A stretch of 33,263 bases of DNA from NCBI GenBank assembly GCA_945787885.1, contig CALZJF010000002.1, positions 1 to 33,263 of the forward strand, read 5' to 3'. The notes beneath the pieces were generated by a model that saw nothing but the letters and a program-made list of their open reading frames with translations, did not search any database and had not been told where the DNA came from. This document shows positions 24,181 to 32,786 of the stretch, piece by piece. Within the stretch, counting starts at the first letter, position 1. Every line of letters starts with the position of its first letter. A program made the position numbers and the translations under genes. The stretch is from an uncultured Bacteroidales bacterium. GTDB taxonomy: Bacteria > Bacteroidota > Bacteroidia > Bacteroidales > Bacteroidaceae.

Positions 24181-25254
24181 ATGAAACCACAGCAACGCCT
24201 GTCCTCGCTCGATGCGCTGCGCGGACTCGTACTCTTCCTCCTCGTCTTTCTGCAACCCACGCTATGGAGTCTGCTCACACGCCTCGGCACTCCCGCCGCC
24301 ACTGCCCTGCTCTATCACTTCGACCACGAGGTGTGGGAGGGCTTCCGCTTCTGGGACCTCGTCATGCCGCTCTTCCTCTTTATGAGCGGCACATCGATGC
24401 CGTTCTCGTTCTCCCGATTCCTGCGCGGCGAAGCGCCGATGCGCGAGGCATACCGCAAGGTGGGGCGGCGGTTCGTCATCCTCTTCCTCCTCGGCATGGT
24501 GGTGCAGGGCAATCTGCTGGGCCTCGATTTCTCGGCCATCTATATCTATACGAACACGCTGCAGGCGATAGCGGTGGGCTATGCCATCGCCGCCTTCCTG
24601 ATGCTCCACTTCAGCTGGCGCGGATGGCTGGCAGGGACGGCGGTGCTGCTGCTGGGATATGCCATCCCGATGACGCTCTGCGGCGACTTCACCCTTGAGG
24701 GGAACCTTGCGAGCCGCATTGATGCCTGCGTGCTGGGGCGTTTTCAGGGCGACCCCACGTATGCCTGGCTGCTGCCGAGCCTGACCTTCGGCGTGACCGT
24801 GATGCTGGGAGCAATGGCGGGAGAGCTGATTCGGAGCAACCGACAACGGCCGGCCCGCACGTGTCTGATGCTTGCCCTCGTGGGCGTGGGGCTCGCAGGG
24901 GCCGGATGGGCATGGGGGTTCCAGATGCCCATCGTGAAGCGTATCTGGACGTGCAGCATGACGCTCCTCTCCGGGGGCTACTGCTTCCTGCTCCTCGCCG
25001 CCTTCTACGGATGGATGGACGTGCTGGGGCATCGGCGCGGACTGGAGTGGCTGAAAATCTATGGCATGAACTCGATTGTGGCGTATATGCTGGGGGAGGT
25101 CGTCAACTTCCGCTCCATCGTCAGCAGTGTGAGCTATGGCCTCGAGCCGCTGCTTGGGGCGCAGTATGAGACGTGGCTGACGTTTGGCAATGGGCTTATA
25201 CTCTTCGGCATCCTGCGATGGATGTACAGGCAGGGGCTGTTCGTGAAAATCTGA
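24181..25254 (+). CDS. DUF5009 / heparan-glucosaminide acetyltransferase-like membrane protein
   Basis: The 357-aa integral membrane protein starts with RLSSLDALRGLVLFLLVF, the hallmark of NagX/DUF5009-type acyltransferase-like proteins, and has about ten hydrophobic segments (for example FWDLVMPLFLFMSG, VGYAIAAFLML, LLSGGYCFLLLAAFYGW). Relatives include the human lysosomal enzyme that acetylates terminal glucosamine of heparan sulfate using cytosolic acetyl-CoA; bacterial members are mostly uncharacterised and often lie near glycan or amino-sugar genes. It is divergent from the SusC operon and ends at a strong shared terminator. An acyl-transfer role is family inference. Confidence 0.8.
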   Translation: MKPQQRLSSLDALRGLVLFLLVFLQPTLWSLLTRLGTPAATALLYHFDHEVWEGFRFWDLVMPLFLFMSGTSMPFSFSRFLRGEAPMREAYRKVGRRFVILFLLGMVVQGNLLGLDFSAIYIYTNTLQAIAVGYAIAAFLMLHFSWRGWLAGTAVLLLGYAIPMTLCGDFTLEGNLASRIDACVLGRFQGDPTYAWLLPSLTFGVTVMLGAMAGELIRSNRQRPARTCLMLALVGVGLAGAGWAWGFQMPIVKRIWTCSMTLLSGGYCFLLLAAFYGWMDVLGHRRGLEWLKIYGMNSIVAYMLGEVVNFRSIVSSVSYGLEPLLGAQYETWLTFGNGLILFGILRWMYRQGLFVKI

Positions 25255-25302
25255 GGCGGAGGGATCATGCTTCTGCCTTTAGCCCCCAAAAAAGAGAAGA
25301 AG

Positions 25303-25345
25303 AGAGGGGGGTGGGCCAAGATGTTGGCCCACCCCCCTCTTTATA
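25303..25345. terminator. Bidirectional terminator
   Basis: A perfect 17-bp GC-rich stem (25303-25319 with 25324-25340, core GGGGGGTGGGCCAA) has a GATG loop. TTTATATT follows on the plus strand and a CT-rich stretch with T6 on the minus strand. It sits between the convergent DUF5009-like and protease genes. Confidence 0.85.
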
Positions 25346-25392
25346 TTACAGATATTACAGGGACAGAAAACCCTACTCTGACACAGAGCGCA

Positions 25393-28300
25393 TCAGCGGG
25401 CGATGACCTTACGGCCATTCGTCAGATAGATCTGACCGGGAGCGGGATGCAGCACGCGGCGTCCTGTCAGGTCATAGAAGGCTTCGGAAGCGGCTGCGGA
25501 GAGCGGAACATCGGCAATGCCATCGGGAATGGCAGCCTCCAGGACGGTCAGATCCGTGCGGGAGAGCTTGAACTCCTTGATGGTGAAGATGCTCGACCCC
25601 GTCATCGTGGCGACGAGGATGCCGAGATTGACGGGCTGCTTCTCGGAGACGATGAAGGTCATCGAAGCATCGGCAAGGGGCGCATAGCCCAGAGCCTCAG
25701 TGGCGAGGTCATCGCCGTCGGGGAGCGACTGGCCGGGGGCTGCCACGAGATACGAATCGCCGGCGGCACCATGCTGTCCGAACTCTACGCTGAGATTATA
25801 GATGCCCTCGGGGAGCTCCACGGTCTGGTAAGCCTTATGGTTTTCCAAGTCGCCGAAGCCGTCCCACTCCGTCGTCACGGTGAAGTCGTAGCTCTTCTTG
25901 GCATCGACGTGAGCACCCGTGAGAATCTGGCCAATCTTCATGGTGTTCTCCAGCGTCCAGTCAGCGAGCTCGTAGAAACGATTGGCAGTGCTGTTGTTGA
26001 TGGTCTTCGACGTGTGCTTGAACGAGCGCTTGTAGTTGGTGAGGTATTCCGCCGTGACATCCGTCTGCGCACTGCCGCCCTCGGCCAGCGAGAAGACGCC
26101 GAGCGAGAGGCCCCAGGCATCGCCGTCAGGGCCGAAGCCCGAGCGGACACCGGTGTTGCCGCGCGTGCTGCGGTCGGCCACGTTGCCACCGTTCTGGTTG
26201 AAATCATAGTAGAGCACGAGGCCCTCTGCCGCATTGACATCGGCGAGCGGGGCATTGACGGTGGCAGCGAGTTCGTCGGCGGTGAGCAGGCGGTCGTAGA
26301 TGCGGAGCTCATCGATTGAACCGTTCCAGTCGGCAGCGGAAGTGCCAATCTGGAAGGCGGGCATATCGGCAAGGCCGGAGGTGACGGAACCCGTGCCTAC
26401 CTTCTGAGCGTCCTTATAGAACGTGACAACCGTGCCATTGACGGTGACGGCATAGTGATGCCAGGAGCCTGCCTCGACGACGCCGGCGTTCGACTTGGCC
26501 ACCTTGCCCTTATTGCCGAGGCAGAGAGAGCCGTCGGACGCGGTCTTGATCTGGAAGGTGGCATCCGTGGAGCCCAGGCCACAGCAGTAGTCAGCGAGTT
26601 TGCCAGGATTCATCCACCAGCTGACGGTGTAGGCGCGCTGCTCTGCGGGGAGGGGGAGTTCCGAAGTCTGCACAGAAGCCCCCTGCTGGGAGAAGGAAAG
26701 GCCGTTGCGCGAGTCAGCATTGACGACGACGAGACCGCGGGTGCGCGTCAGACGCCCTGTGCCGGCACCGTTGGAGGCCACGAGCGTGAGGTCATAGACA
26801 CCGGGCTTCTCAGCGAGGAAGGCGGTGTTCTGGCCATTGATGACAACGCCGCCGGGCGTTCCGACGAGCTGCCACTGCCAGGAGGTGGGGGCATACTTCG
26901 AACGGTCAGTGAGGAGGACATAGTTGCCCTTCATGACGACGGGGAGGTCAATGTCGAAATCCACGACGGGCTTCACCTCCTGCACCTGCACTTCCTGCGT
27001 CGTGCTGGCGGTATGTCCGAGGGCATCGGTGACGGTGAGGGTGACGTTGTACGTGCCGAAAGCCTCATACGTGGCTCCTGCACTGGCACCACGCACCTCT
27101 TCGATGACGGCACCGGGCATGGACCATACATAACTGCAGCCCGGGACACACGCTGTGGGACGGAAACTGATGCGGTCGCCCGCGCTGACGGCGGTCTTCG
27201 AAGCCGTGAAGGTGGCATCGGGAGCGACGGCATCGCCGATGGTGAAGGTCCGGGTGTCGGTCAGCGTGTTGCCCGAATAGTCGGTGGCGGCGATGCTGAC
27301 GGTGTAAGTGCCCGGCTTCGTGAGCGAGAGCGTGGGCTCAAGCGCGGTGATCGTGTAAGTGTTGCCGGCATCGTCGGGAAGCGTCCATTCGAGATGGTTC
27401 ACATAGTCGTTGCGCGTGGCGGAGAGGGTGAAGGGTTGTCCGGCAGGAGCGGCTTTCACCTCATCGATGCTGATGGAACCGGGAGCGGTGGGGGTGACGA
27501 GATTCGGGGCAGCGGTGATGATGGTGCGCTTGTTCGTCGTGGAGACCTTGGCGTGGTGTCCGCCCACACAGTCAATCATGCGCCAGATGCCATCGGCATC
27601 CTGGAACGACGCTCCCTTGAAGTAGGCTACAAGGCCCTGCGGCAGGACATCGCCATAGAACTCATAGCGCGTCTGGGCATCATAGGCAGCCTTGATGTCT
27701 TCGGCAGAGCGGGCATAGTTCCAGATGCGGATTTCATCGTAGCGGGCCTGCTGGTGGGCATTGCTGGAAGCGGAGGAGGAGAAGACATAGTCGCCGAAAC
27801 CGCCGATGCCGCTATACTGCGTAGAGGAAATCTTGCTTTCCTCCTGGCCGTTGATGTAGAGCACGAGACGGTTCTTGTTGACCACGATGGTGATGAGCGC
27901 CCACTCGTTGGCAACGAGCGAGGACTGCGAGATGGCGCGGTTGGAAGTGTCCCATCCGCAATAGAACTTACCGGTATAGTCGCAGTGCTGATACCACGAG
28001 CCCCAGCCCGGACCGGCGGCATTGTTCCAGTCTGCGAAGGCAGAGGGGCGCATCCAGAACTCGATGGTGGCCTGCTCATAGGTGGTGTTGAAGACATCGG
28101 GGATGGTGAATCCCGCCTTCGTGAAGCTGTAGGCCTCATTCTTTTCAGGCAGGACGACGGGGGCGGCCACATGGCTGTGGGAACTCTCGCGCCCATCGGC
28201 ATAGAGGGCGGTGACGGAGTAGGAGGCCGCCGTGCTCTCCTCGGGGAGCGTGTAGGAGCGGGCATCGCTCCCCACCTCGGCGAGGAGTGTGCCTTCGGCA

Positions 28301-29904
28301 TAGACGCGGAAAGCCTGGAGGGCATGGCCCGAGGGGGTGGGCTCTGCCCAACGGAGCGTGCCATCGGCCATGGAGAGACTGTTGACACCATTGTAGCCGG
28401 CACCATAGACGATGGTGGAGATGATGGTGCGGTTGCCCGAACGGGTGATTTCGAAGGTGCCCGTGGGACCGAGGACGAAGGGTGTCTCTACGCCTTCGAG
28501 GTCCTGCTCATAGTCGATGATACCCGCCTCGTAGATATGTCCGGAACCTGCGTTGAGGTCCTTCTTGCGGGTGATGATGAAGAAATATTTCAGCGGCTGG
28601 TTGCAGTCGAAATTGGAGGAGAGGTCGGTGAGGTCATAGCCGAACTCCATCGGCTCGGTGTGGAGCTTGCCGTCGGCCCACTGTCCGAGCATCGGCACAG
28701 CCGGGGCGGGGTCGGTGTTGCCGTTCTTGCCGTCGCCGGCATACTTGAAGTGGTCCATCGAGATAAGGCCTTCGGGCGTTTCGGCATTGAGGTCGGTGCT
28801 GACGCCCGCCTGCAGGAGGAGTTCGGAACGATGGGAATAGTCCATCTTCAGGCGGATGGTGCGCAGCGGACGGTAGTCTTTACGCACATGGTAGAGCTCG
28901 CCCCACCAGAAGTCGCCGTTGAACTTGCCGTCGGCGGTGAAGGCACTGCCGGCATAGGCATAGGGGCAATAGATGAAGCCGTTGTTGCACCATCCTCCCC
29001 AGGAGTTGACGATGATCCAGGCTCCCTTCTCATTCTTTTCGCCATAGACGCCGTTGCCGTTGAGGTCGAACTCGACGCGGTCGTCATAGCCCACGAGGGT
29101 GAGGGCATGATCGACGCTCGTTCCCCACTTCTTGACGTAGTACATGTTCGTCACGCCGGCTTCATCGTTGGCAGCCGTAGAGGGGATTTTCCCCCAATCT
29201 CCGCCCGATGCCACACCGAGACCGATGAGTCCGCCGGCATGAAAGTCGGTGTCGCCGCAGTGGTTCCACAGCCAGTTTTTGGCAAACTCGCTTCCCGTCT
29301 CCGTGCCTAAGCTGGCGGAGTTGGTGGTGGGCTTGGTGCAACGATAGTTGAAGGCTTCGAACCATTTGTCGTAGCCCGTCATCCAGCCGAAGTTGTCGTA
29401 CGTCTCCTCCTGATAGCCGAAGAGATTGGAGAAGGTCTGGCCGCCATACGTCTTGGCGGAGGGCACGCCGACATTGGTGACGAACTCATCCTTACCGGAG
29501 TTGCCATTCGTCAGGAGCCAGACGAAATGGGTGGGGAAATAGTTTTCGGGCTTCGAGCCATCGCGGTCGCGATAGGCGTTCTGCTCATGAGAGAACATAT
29601 AGGCGATACGCGATGCCGAACCGCAGGAGCCCGCACTCTGATTGAAGACGGGCGGGAAATAGCGAGTGGCAGCATTATTGACGTGGTCGGGGCGTCCGGT
29701 AGCGGCTGCTCCGCGGCGTCCGGCTGCTACTGCCGCCTCATAGCGCGCAGCAAAGCGTGCGGCTGCGGGGGAGGGGTTGAAATTGCCAGAGCGGTAGTCG
29801 GGGAACTTTGTCCGATCTACTGGCACCAACCCTTCTGCCAACGGCTGGGCAAAGCCCACGGCAGCACACGACGAGAGAAGAAGTGTGAGAAATGGTCGTT
29901 TCAT
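25393..29904 (-). CDS. Large secreted papain-like (C1) cysteine protease with LamG and PKD-type modules
   Basis: The 1,503-aa protein has a signal peptide (MKRPFLTLLLSSCAAVGFA). The catalytic residues are visible: Gln89 and Cys94 in FNQSAGSCGSAS, His266 in VDHALTLVGYDD and Asn300 in NSWGG. Between His and Asn lies an acidic DLNGNG loop resembling a calcium site. Then come a beta-rich region, a LamG-like domain (about 588-765), Ig/PKD-like domains (about 800-890, 895-975, 982-1065), a second LamG-like domain (about 1070-1230), a DUF5013-like domain (about 1245-1450) and a tail (IYLTNGRKVIAR) like type IX sorting tails. It is monocistronic and probably works at or outside the cell surface on large protein or proteoglycan substrates. 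Confidence 0.88.
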   Translation of the reverse strand: MKRPFLTLLLSSCAAVGFAQPLAEGLVPVDRTKFPDYRSGNFNPSPAAARFAARYEAAVAAGRRGAAATGRPDHVNNAATRYFPPVFNQSAGSCGSASRIAYMFSHEQNAYRDRDGSKPENYFPTHFVWLLTNGNSGKDEFVTNVGVPSAKTYGGQTFSNLFGYQEETYDNFGWMTGYDKWFEAFNYRCTKPTTNSASLGTETGSEFAKNWLWNHCGDTDFHAGGLIGLGVASGGDWGKIPSTAANDEAGVTNMYYVKKWGTSVDHALTLVGYDDRVEFDLNGNGVYGEKNEKGAWIIVNSWGGWCNNGFIYCPYAYAGSAFTADGKFNGDFWWGELYHVRKDYRPLRTIRLKMDYSHRSELLLQAGVSTDLNAETPEGLISMDHFKYAGDGKNGNTDPAPAVPMLGQWADGKLHTEPMEFGYDLTDLSSNFDCNQPLKYFFIITRKKDLNAGSGHIYEAGIIDYEQDLEGVETPFVLGPTGTFEITRSGNRTIISTIVYGAGYNGVNSLSMADGTLRWAEPTPSGHALQAFRVYAEGTLLAEVGSDARSYTLPEESTAASYSVTALYADGRESSHSHVAAPVVLPEKNEAYSFTKAGFTIPDVFNTTYEQATIEFWMRPSAFADWNNAAGPGWGSWYQHCDYTGKFYCGWDTSNRAISQSSLVANEWALITIVVNKNRLVLYINGQEESKISSTQYSGIGGFGDYVFSSSASSNAHQQARYDEIRIWNYARSAEDIKAAYDAQTRYEFYGDVLPQGLVAYFKGASFQDADGIWRMIDCVGGHHAKVSTTNKRTIITAAPNLVTPTAPGSISIDEVKAAPAGQPFTLSATRNDYVNHLEWTLPDDAGNTYTITALEPTLSLTKPGTYTVSIAATDYSGNTLTDTRTFTIGDAVAPDATFTASKTAVSAGDRISFRPTACVPGCSYVWSMPGAVIEEVRGASAGATYEAFGTYNVTLTVTDALGHTASTTQEVQVQEVKPVVDFDIDLPVVMKGNYVLLTDRSKYAPTSWQWQLVGTPGGVVINGQNTAFLAEKPGVYDLTLVASNGAGTGRLTRTRGLVVVNADSRNGLSFSQQGASVQTSELPLPAEQRAYTVSWWMNPGKLADYCCGLGSTDATFQIKTASDGSLCLGNKGKVAKSNAGVVEAGSWHHYAVTVNGTVVTFYKDAQKVGTGSVTSGLADMPAFQIGTSAADWNGSIDELRIYDRLLTADELAATVNAPLADVNAAEGLVLYYDFNQNGGNVADRSTRGNTGVRSGFGPDGDAWGLSLGVFSLAEGGSAQTDVTAEYLTNYKRSFKHTSKTINNSTANRFYELADWTLENTMKIGQILTGAHVDAKKSYDFTVTTEWDGFGDLENHKAYQTVELPEGIYNLSVEFGQHGAAGDSYLVAAPGQSLPDGDDLATEALGYAPLADASMTFIVSEKQPVNLGILVATMTGSSIFTIKEFKLSRTDLTVLEAAIPDGIADVPLSAAASEAFYDLTGRRVLHPAPGQIYLTNGRKVIAR

Positions 29905-29906
29905 GG

Positions 29907-29948
29907 TATGTGTTTATAAGAAAATAGTATGTGCGTATAAGAAAAACA
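29907..29948. repeat. 21-bp tandem duplication upstream of the C1 protease gene
   Basis: Two adjacent 21-bp units (29907-29927 and 29928-29948) share TATGTG..TATAAGAAAA with four differences. They lie directly before the protease start codon, in the leader or promoter region. No exact TAnnTTTG box is found here. Confidence 0.6.
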
Positions 29949-29980
29949 AGTAAACCATCGGTGAGGAAGAGAGGAATGGC

Positions 29981-30028
29981 AAAAAGAAATCCCTCATCCC
30001 ATCCTCGCTCGGCATGGGATGAGGGATT
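29981..30028 (-). terminator. Terminator after the 698-aa secreted protein gene
   Basis: The arms 29988-30002 and 30014-30028 (AATCCCTCATCCCAT and its exact complement) form a 15-bp stem. On the minus strand it is followed by TCTTTTTG. It lies about 130 nt past the gene's stop. Confidence 0.8.
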
Positions 30029-30158
30029 ATTTCCCTACGAAAATAAGGAAAACTGAGCGTTTTCCACGAAGTTTCGGGTTGAAAAGTGATCAAAAAATCG
30101 AAAAACGACCGTTTTTTTTCTGCAAAAGCGGGGCATTTTCACACTTTCATCGGAAGAA

Positions 30159-32255
30159 TCAGCGCACAAAGACTTTCTGCCGCCGCACGCTGCCATCGGG
30201 GAAGAGGATGGTGCGGACCTGCAGTCCGGGCGTTGTGGGGGAGATGCTGCGCCCTTGGAGGTCGAAGGCACTGACGGAGAGGGGAGCTTCGGCAGGGGCG
30301 GCGATGCCTACCGTGGGATTCGAGATGACATAACGGTCAGACAGAAGGGTCTGGCCTTCGAGGCGATAGACCATTTCGACGGCGAGCTCGGAATAACTGA
30401 GCGGCGAGAAGGAGAAAATCTTGGTATAAGTGCCGCCATAGTCGAAGAAGTTCCACGGGTCGGTATAGGTGACGCCAATCTCGTTGGTAGCTTCCGGCAG
30501 ATAGGGGTAGTCTGAAGTGTTGAAGCGGAAGAGTTTTCCGTCGAGGTAGATGCGGAAATAGAGGTCGTCGAGACTCATGAGATAGCCCTTGACATTGAGC
30601 GGATCATACTGGAGCTGGATGTAGGGCGTCTCGGTGCGCGTCTCGTGGATGACTTCCACAGGCGGATTGGGACGTTCGGGCTGGAGGACGTAGGGCTTCA
30701 GCTCCGTGCCGAAATAGACGTAGGAGCCGTTGTAGCCATCATTGATTTGCGTCTGATAGAGTTGGTCAGTATGATAGGAGCCGTCTGCCGCACGCTCCAT
30801 GATGAACTCGGAGGTTTCCTTGAAACCCATGACATCATCGAGCTCCACGCCAGTGAATGTGATGGGATAATCGCCCATCATGCCCATGTACTGCCCGGAG
30901 GGGATGACGATGTCGTTGCCCTCCTTATAGCCCTTGAGCCATGTCATCTTGGCATCCTCGCAGAATCCGCAGACATAGACTTCCTCGCCCTTTTCAGCGA
31001 TTTCGACAAGGCGGAAGCTGGGGAACTGGGCATTGAGGATGGTGGAATATTGCATCTGAGAGCGAGCGGCATCGTCAGGGGGATAGCAATAGACGCGGTC
31101 GAAGGGGTCGATGCGCTGTTGTTCTGCCATATCGAGCGTGCCCGCACCATCGGCACTTTCTACGGTAATCAGATTGGCATCGATGCGAATGTGTGCCTCA
31201 TCGTCAATGGTTCCTGTCAGGCTGTCGGTCGGGATATAGGTCATATTGCCATATTCATCGTAGTCATAGCTCTGGGCGGGGGTGAAATATATGTCGTATT
31301 GCTGCCCACCCTGATAGATGCCTACATACTGCCCCTTGGGGAATGCGATGCGCTGCCCCGTGCGCTTTCCCCACACCCATGCCTTGGGCATGGAGGGGCA
31401 GAGGCCGCGGACGAAGACGCTATCGCCTTCGCCATACGCCAGCTGTGTGCGAATCTCATATTTATAGGTGTATTTCGTGGCGGTGGTATAGACCACGTCG
31501 CGATAGTCGGCTTGGGCAGGCGGATTGACGACGGTGGGCTGGCCGGGTTTGTAGGTGTCGGGGGTGCGACCGACGAAGAAACGGTCGAAGGCGACGAGAT
31601 TGACGTTCTCTTCCTGCGTACAATGCAGGATTTCAAACTGATAGGGGCCGCCGAGAGGTGGGGTGAAGGTGGTCTCGATGAACTTCCAGTTCTTGATTTT
31701 CTCTGCCCGGCTGCCCGAATAGTCGAAGAGGAGCGTCCGGGTGTCAGTGGCGGGGTCGATGGCAAAGACTTGAAATTCCTCCTTCTGCGCACCATAGCCC
31801 GGGGCAAAGACCCACAGACTGACGTAATGCTCTACGCCGCCCTCCAAGGGGACAACGGGGGAGACGGCACTGGCATGGCGCGGACTCAGGTCGTAGCCCG
31901 AAGTCATATAGCGGTCGCCGTCGATGGCACGGACGTTCTGTATCTGGGCACCCGTGCGCATGAGCTCGGCGGCATCTTGTATGGTCCATGCGTTGGAAGT
32001 CTCAAACGATTCGACATAGATGGCCCCTGCCGTTTCTGCACGCTGGGGTGCATCGTGGCGAATGGTGTTGGCAAGGAGGGGGGTCTGCGGTGAGAGATGC
32101 AGCCGATGCTGGGGAATGGTGTGCGGCTCCGACTGTGTCCGCACGTTTTTCTGCTGTGGAACTGACGGCGGCACTTGTTGCAACGGCAATGTCTGCTGTG
32201 CGGCAGCGGCGATGATGCTGAATAGCAGACAGACGAGAGCGGAAAATCTGTTCAT
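30159..32255 (-). CDS. Secreted protein with jelly-roll-like N-terminal domain and sorting-type tail
   Basis: The 698-aa protein has a signal peptide (MNRFSALVCLLFSIIAAAA) and a Gln/Pro-rich linker (about 20-70). Residues about 80-230 (YVESFETSNAWTIQD, HYVSLWVFAPGYG, FDRFFVG) look like the jelly-roll cleaved-adhesin/MAM-like domain found in Bacteroidetes extracellular proteins. The rest, to about 660, is beta-rich with repeated WLKG/GQYMGMM and WGKR/GQYVGIY segments, pointing to an internal duplication (about 290-330 and 430-470). The tail ends SVRRQKVFVR. I see no catalytic motif; a structural or adhesin role is possible. It shares orientation with the C1 protease gene but ends at its own terminator. 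Confidence 0.7.
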   Translation of the reverse strand: MNRFSALVCLLFSIIAAAAQQTLPLQQVPPSVPQQKNVRTQSEPHTIPQHRLHLSPQTPLLANTIRHDAPQRAETAGAIYVESFETSNAWTIQDAAELMRTGAQIQNVRAIDGDRYMTSGYDLSPRHASAVSPVVPLEGGVEHYVSLWVFAPGYGAQKEEFQVFAIDPATDTRTLLFDYSGSRAEKIKNWKFIETTFTPPLGGPYQFEILHCTQEENVNLVAFDRFFVGRTPDTYKPGQPTVVNPPAQADYRDVVYTTATKYTYKYEIRTQLAYGEGDSVFVRGLCPSMPKAWVWGKRTGQRIAFPKGQYVGIYQGGQQYDIYFTPAQSYDYDEYGNMTYIPTDSLTGTIDDEAHIRIDANLITVESADGAGTLDMAEQQRIDPFDRVYCYPPDDAARSQMQYSTILNAQFPSFRLVEIAEKGEEVYVCGFCEDAKMTWLKGYKEGNDIVIPSGQYMGMMGDYPITFTGVELDDVMGFKETSEFIMERAADGSYHTDQLYQTQINDGYNGSYVYFGTELKPYVLQPERPNPPVEVIHETRTETPYIQLQYDPLNVKGYLMSLDDLYFRIYLDGKLFRFNTSDYPYLPEATNEIGVTYTDPWNFFDYGGTYTKIFSFSPLSYSELAVEMVYRLEGQTLLSDRYVISNPTVGIAAPAEAPLSVSAFDLQGRSISPTTPGLQVRTILFPDGSVRRQKVFVR

Positions 32256-32280
32256 GACGTAAGGGTTTTATATGATTTTG

Positions 32281-32477
32281 TTAAGGTAGGTTCTATAAAT
32301 TAGCTTGCGATGTATTTGCGACTATCGTGCCGTAGTTTTTTGTTTTTCACGAGGGAGCGTAGCGGGCTACGTGACTGAATGAAAGATAAAAAGATACGGT
32401 GCGAGAGGCGTGAAGATATCCAAGTAAAACAGAAACACTGCCTTACATTGAAAACTAATTTATAGAACCTACCTTAA
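32281..32477. mobile_element. MITE-like foldback element, copy C (197 bp)
   Basis: The ends 32281-32303 and 32455-32477 are perfect 23-bp inverted repeats (outer TTAAGGTAGGTTC). The central hairpin CGTAG (32358-32362), loop CGGG, CTACG (32367-32371) matches that of copy A in position and loop, but the flanking interior sequence is diverged. It begins 26 nt upstream of the 698-aa gene's start codon. Confidence 0.85.
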
Positions 32478-32564
32478 GTGTTTTCCTGAATAATAAGGTC
32501 GAACGGTGGTAGGGTATATGTGGGAGGCAGATACCGTCGTTGAAGGATTTTCTGTTTTCTGCGG

Positions 32565-32572
32565 CAAATTTA
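32565..32572 (-). promoter_or_regulatory. Possible promoter -7 box for the 698-aa gene
   Basis: The minus strand reads TAAATTTG. A transcript from here would carry MITE copy C in a leader of about 300 nt. No -33 element is clear. The rest of 32478-32716 has no credible gene. Confidence 0.35.
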
Positions 32573-32716
32573 AGGCGAAACATTGGAACTGCCCTTGCCG
32601 CAGGCTTGCTTTTTTAGAAAAAATATGATGAAAGCGGGGGCGGCACTCCCAAAACAGCTTACACACCATGCACACTCCTATCATTATATATTGGCGCACT
32701 CCTATATATATATAAT

Positions 32717-32754
32717 AAGGGCGCACCAGCGTGAAAACGAGCTGATGCACCCTT
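32717..32754 (-). terminator. Probable secDF terminator
   Basis: The arms AAGGGCGCACCAGC (32717-32730) and GCTGATGCACCCTT (32741-32754) pair over 14 bp with two G:T wobbles, 33 nt past the secDF stop. On the minus strand it is followed by an ATTATATATATA tract rather than pure T. Confidence 0.6.
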
Positions 32755-32786
32755 GACCAAAATATTATGAAACGATATTTACGCCT

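Noticed and set aside
26455-29310. A 951-codon open frame on the plus strand opposite the C1 protease gene
   Set aside because: It arises from the GC-ending codons of the real gene, has no signal peptide, domain or start signal, and its translation is low-complexity.
32469-32750. A 93-codon minus-strand frame between MITE copy C and secDF
   Set aside because: It starts inside the secDF terminator and runs into the MITE end; composition is not protein-like.
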